The position numbers and the translations under genes were made by a program. The notes beneath the pieces are model-generated. The model had not been told where the DNA came from. It was given only the letters and a program-made list of their open reading frames with translations, and did not search any database. A DNA stretch of 64,000 nucleotides from Bradyrhizobium sp. SRL28 (GTDB taxonomy: Bacteria; Pseudomonadota; Alphaproteobacteria; Rhizobiales; Xanthobacteraceae), in NCBI RefSeq assembly GCF_018596315.1, contig NZ_JAHEAG010000005.1, forward strand, positions 124,001-188,000, written 5' to 3'. This document shows, piece by piece, positions 63,201 to 64,000 of the stretch (positions are counted from its first letter, which is position 1; each line of letters begins with the position of its first letter).

Positions 63201-64000
63201 ACTTCGCGCGCCACGCTGGTGACCTGATCGGCGAAGGTCGCGAGCGTCTCGGTCATGTTGTTGATGGTGTCGGCAAGCGCGGCGACTTCGCCCTTCGATT
63301 TCACGGTCAGGTTCTGCTTCAGGTCGCCGTCGGCGACCGCCGTCACGACCTTGACGATGCCGCGCACCTGTTCGGTCAGATTGGCGGCCATGAAGTTGAC
63401 GGTGTCGGTGAGGTCCTTCCAGGTGCCGGCGACGCCGGGGACCTGCGCCTGACCGCCGAGCTTGCCCTCGGTGCCGACCTCGCGCGCCACGCGCGTCACT
63501 TCGCCGGCAAAGGCATTGAGCTGATCGACCATCGTGTTGATGGTGTTCTTCAGTTCGAGAATTTCGCCCTTCACGTCCACCGTGATCTTGCGTGACAGGT
63601 CGCCGCGCGCCACGGCCGTGGTGACTTCGGCGATGTTGCGGACCTGCGTGGTGAGGTTGGCCGCCAGCAGGTTGACGTTGTCGGTCAGATCCTTCCAGGT
63701 GCCGCCGACCCCGGGCACCACGGCCTGGCCGCCCAGCCGCCCCTCGGTGCCGACCTCGCGCGCGACGCGCGTCACTTCGGCGGCAAACGAACGTAGCTGC
63801 TCGACCATCGTATTGAGGGTGTCTTTCAGCAGCAGGATCTCGCCGCGGACGTCGACCGTGATCTTCTTCGACAGGTCGCCGCCGGCAATCGCAGTGGCGA
63901 CTTCGGCGATGTTGCGGACCTGCGCGGTCAGGTTTGAGGCCATGAAGTTGACGTTGTCGGTGAGGTCCTTCCAGGTGCCGGCGACTTCAGGCACCTGGGC
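60221..64000 (-). CDS. HAMP-array hybrid histidine kinase with three receivers (5' end outside window)
   Basis: The visible 1,259 residues lack the true N-terminus (right of the window). From the start there are four HAMP-type units with about 92-residue spacing (each with GTWKDLTD and [14 protein letters not shown] sequence), a GAF domain (about 380-510), a coiled coil rich in Gln/Glu (520-585), HisKA with the phospho-acceptor in [13 protein letters not shown], the ATPase ([18 protein letters not shown]), and three receivers ([47 protein letters not shown]). The soluble HAMP array is like fungal Nik1 osmosensor kinases. The neighbouring gene encodes an HWE kinase with a receiver that may take its phosphate. 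Confidence 0.94.
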   Translation of the reverse strand, partial: AQVPEVAGTWKDLTDNVNFMASNLTAQVRNIAEVATAIAGGDLSKKITVDVRGEILLLKDTLNTMVEQLRSFAAEVTRVAREVGTEGRLGGQAVVPGVGGTWKDLTDNVNLLAANLTTQVRNIAEVTTAVARGDLSRKITVDVKGEILELKNTINTMVDQLNAFAGEVTRVAREVGTEGKLGGQAQVPGVAGTWKDLTDTVNFMAANLTEQVRGIVKVVTAVADGDLKQNLTVKSKGEVAALADTINNMTETLATFADQVTSVAREVGVEGRLGGQANVPGAAGTWKDLTGNVNLLAANLTSQVRAIAEVATAVTKGDLTRSIQVDARGEVAELKDNINTMIGNLRLTTQVNTEQDWLKTNLAKFTNMLQGQRDLTTVGRLLLTELAPLINAHMGVIYQTESADSPQLRLLSSYAGDGANPNPQVVQFGEGLIGQCAMDKRQRLVSDIPTDTAPINSALLRVIPKNLVVLPVLFENQVKAVIELSSISSFTTSQMTFLEQLTDSIGIVLNSIEATMQTEGLLKQSQQLAGELQTQQKELQQTNEQLEQKAQQLAERNVEVERKNQEIEQARRALEEKATELSLTSKYKSEFLANMSHELRTPLNSILILGQQLTENPEGNLSAKQVEFARTIHGAGTDLLNLISDILDLSKIESGTVTVDAEEILTSSLLETVGRPFRHEADNRHLSFNIDVDENLARSMVTDSKRLQQVLKNLLSNAFKFTAEGGVKLNVSAAVGGWSAEHPILNHAPAVVAFEVTDTGIGIPAEKQKLIFEAFQQADAGTSRKYGGTGLGLAISRELAGLLGGEIHLRSAPGKGSTFVLYLPLKYSGPTVAPRVPGASPFTPALQVAATQERVIEQLPDDRLNLEPGGTILLIVEDDPHYARVLIDLAHDKGFKVLVANRGAEAIELAKQFQPTAVSLDVFLPDMLGWTVLSQLKHNPLTRHIPVQIITLDEDRQHALARGAFSFVNKPTTTEGVSAALSQIKEYAKPRRKRLLIVEDNAAEQMSITELLGHDDIEILTADTGADALSTLRNQPCDCVVLDLRLPDMSGFEVLDRLRKDETLSNVPVVVFTGRELSAEEDAELHTMARSIVVKGVESPERLLDETSLFLHRVITELPVEKQRMLEKLNSSDEDLVGKTALLVDDDARNIFALSSVLERRGMKVLTATTGHEAIALVESTPNIAIVLMDIMMPQMDGYQTIGVIRQNPSFGRLPIIALTAKAMKGDREKCLEAGASDYLAKPVNTEQLLLAIRMWLHR

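Noticed and set aside
61760..63595. A 611-codon open frame on the plus strand opposite the HAMP-array kinase
   Set aside because: It mirrors the HAMP repeats and coiled coil in low-complexity Leu/Arg/Gln-rich sequence and has no independent support.

Overview
The window reads as chromosomal DNA of a high-G+C alphaproteobacterium, most likely Bradyrhizobium or a close relative in the Nitrobacteraceae. This rests on the gene families (DUF1476/ATP synthase zeta inhibitor, EgtB/EgtD, many TctC/Bug-type binding proteins, HWE and HAMP-array histidine kinases), on four palindromic intergenic repeats of types I associate with Bradyrhizobium genomes, and on two GGAAC-N16/17-CGTT promoters of the EcfG general stress response type. 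I see no rRNA, tRNA, CRISPR array, prophage or insertion sequence, so it looks like core genome with some accessory insertions.

Layout. 0-3.3 kb: the end of a nitrate/cyanate-type ABC ATPase and cynS (cyanate breakdown), an ICL/PEP-mutase family enzyme divergent from a LysR regulator, and a DUF1476 gene. 3.6-12.8 kb: purine synthesis genes purC, purS, purQ and purL, interrupted by a small secreted protein between purS and purQ and by a 4.6 kb block between purQ and purL (Bug-type binding protein, Gly/Ser/Thr-rich exported protein, nitroreductase, TPR membrane protein, EamA transporter, thioesterase). 12.9-20.5 kb: acyltransferase, DUF427, bolA, LtrA, two small proteins, egtB-egtD (ergothioneine) and grxD followed by a macrodomain gene with no standard start codon. 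20.5-27.5 kb: two tandem serine hydrolases, a Tat-exported GH1 beta-glucosidase divergent from a GH17 membrane protein, and a threonine aldolase. 27.6-30.3 kb: rpsD, a lone E2-type acyltransferase domain, and an HpcH/HpaI aldolase. 30.4-36.3 kb: a class A beta-lactamase, a third serine hydrolase, a GlcG/HbpS protein, an alpha/beta hydrolase and murI, with a composite scar made of the 3' ends of murI and bla, and a decayed cupredoxin gene. 36.4-45.5 kb: DUF2235 protein, purB, a NarL-type two-component pair divergent from a TolQ/ExbB-like three-gene operon, and a TetR regulator with a probable operator. 45.9-55.2 kb: a tiny secreted peptide, a phosphoesterase next to a Ser/Thr kinase-UspA fusion, a PH-like membrane protein, rpe, an EF-hand protein, a P1-family peptidase, and a MarR-Bug-methyltransferase operon. 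55.2-64 kb: a sensory block of four proteins (MASE4-PAS hybrid kinase, single-domain response regulator, REC-PAS-HWE kinase, and a HAMP-array hybrid kinase with three receivers that runs off the right edge).

Most promising unexplained items: the kinase/regulator plus TolQ-like channel locus at 40.3-44.6 kb, whose two small partner proteins I cannot assign; the bla/murI scar, which has exactly the geometry of an old tandem duplication; the cysteine-rich secreted protein coupled into purS-purQ by two 4-base overlaps; and the apparent CTG start of the macrodomain gene. All calls come from reading the sequence; no database search was possible.
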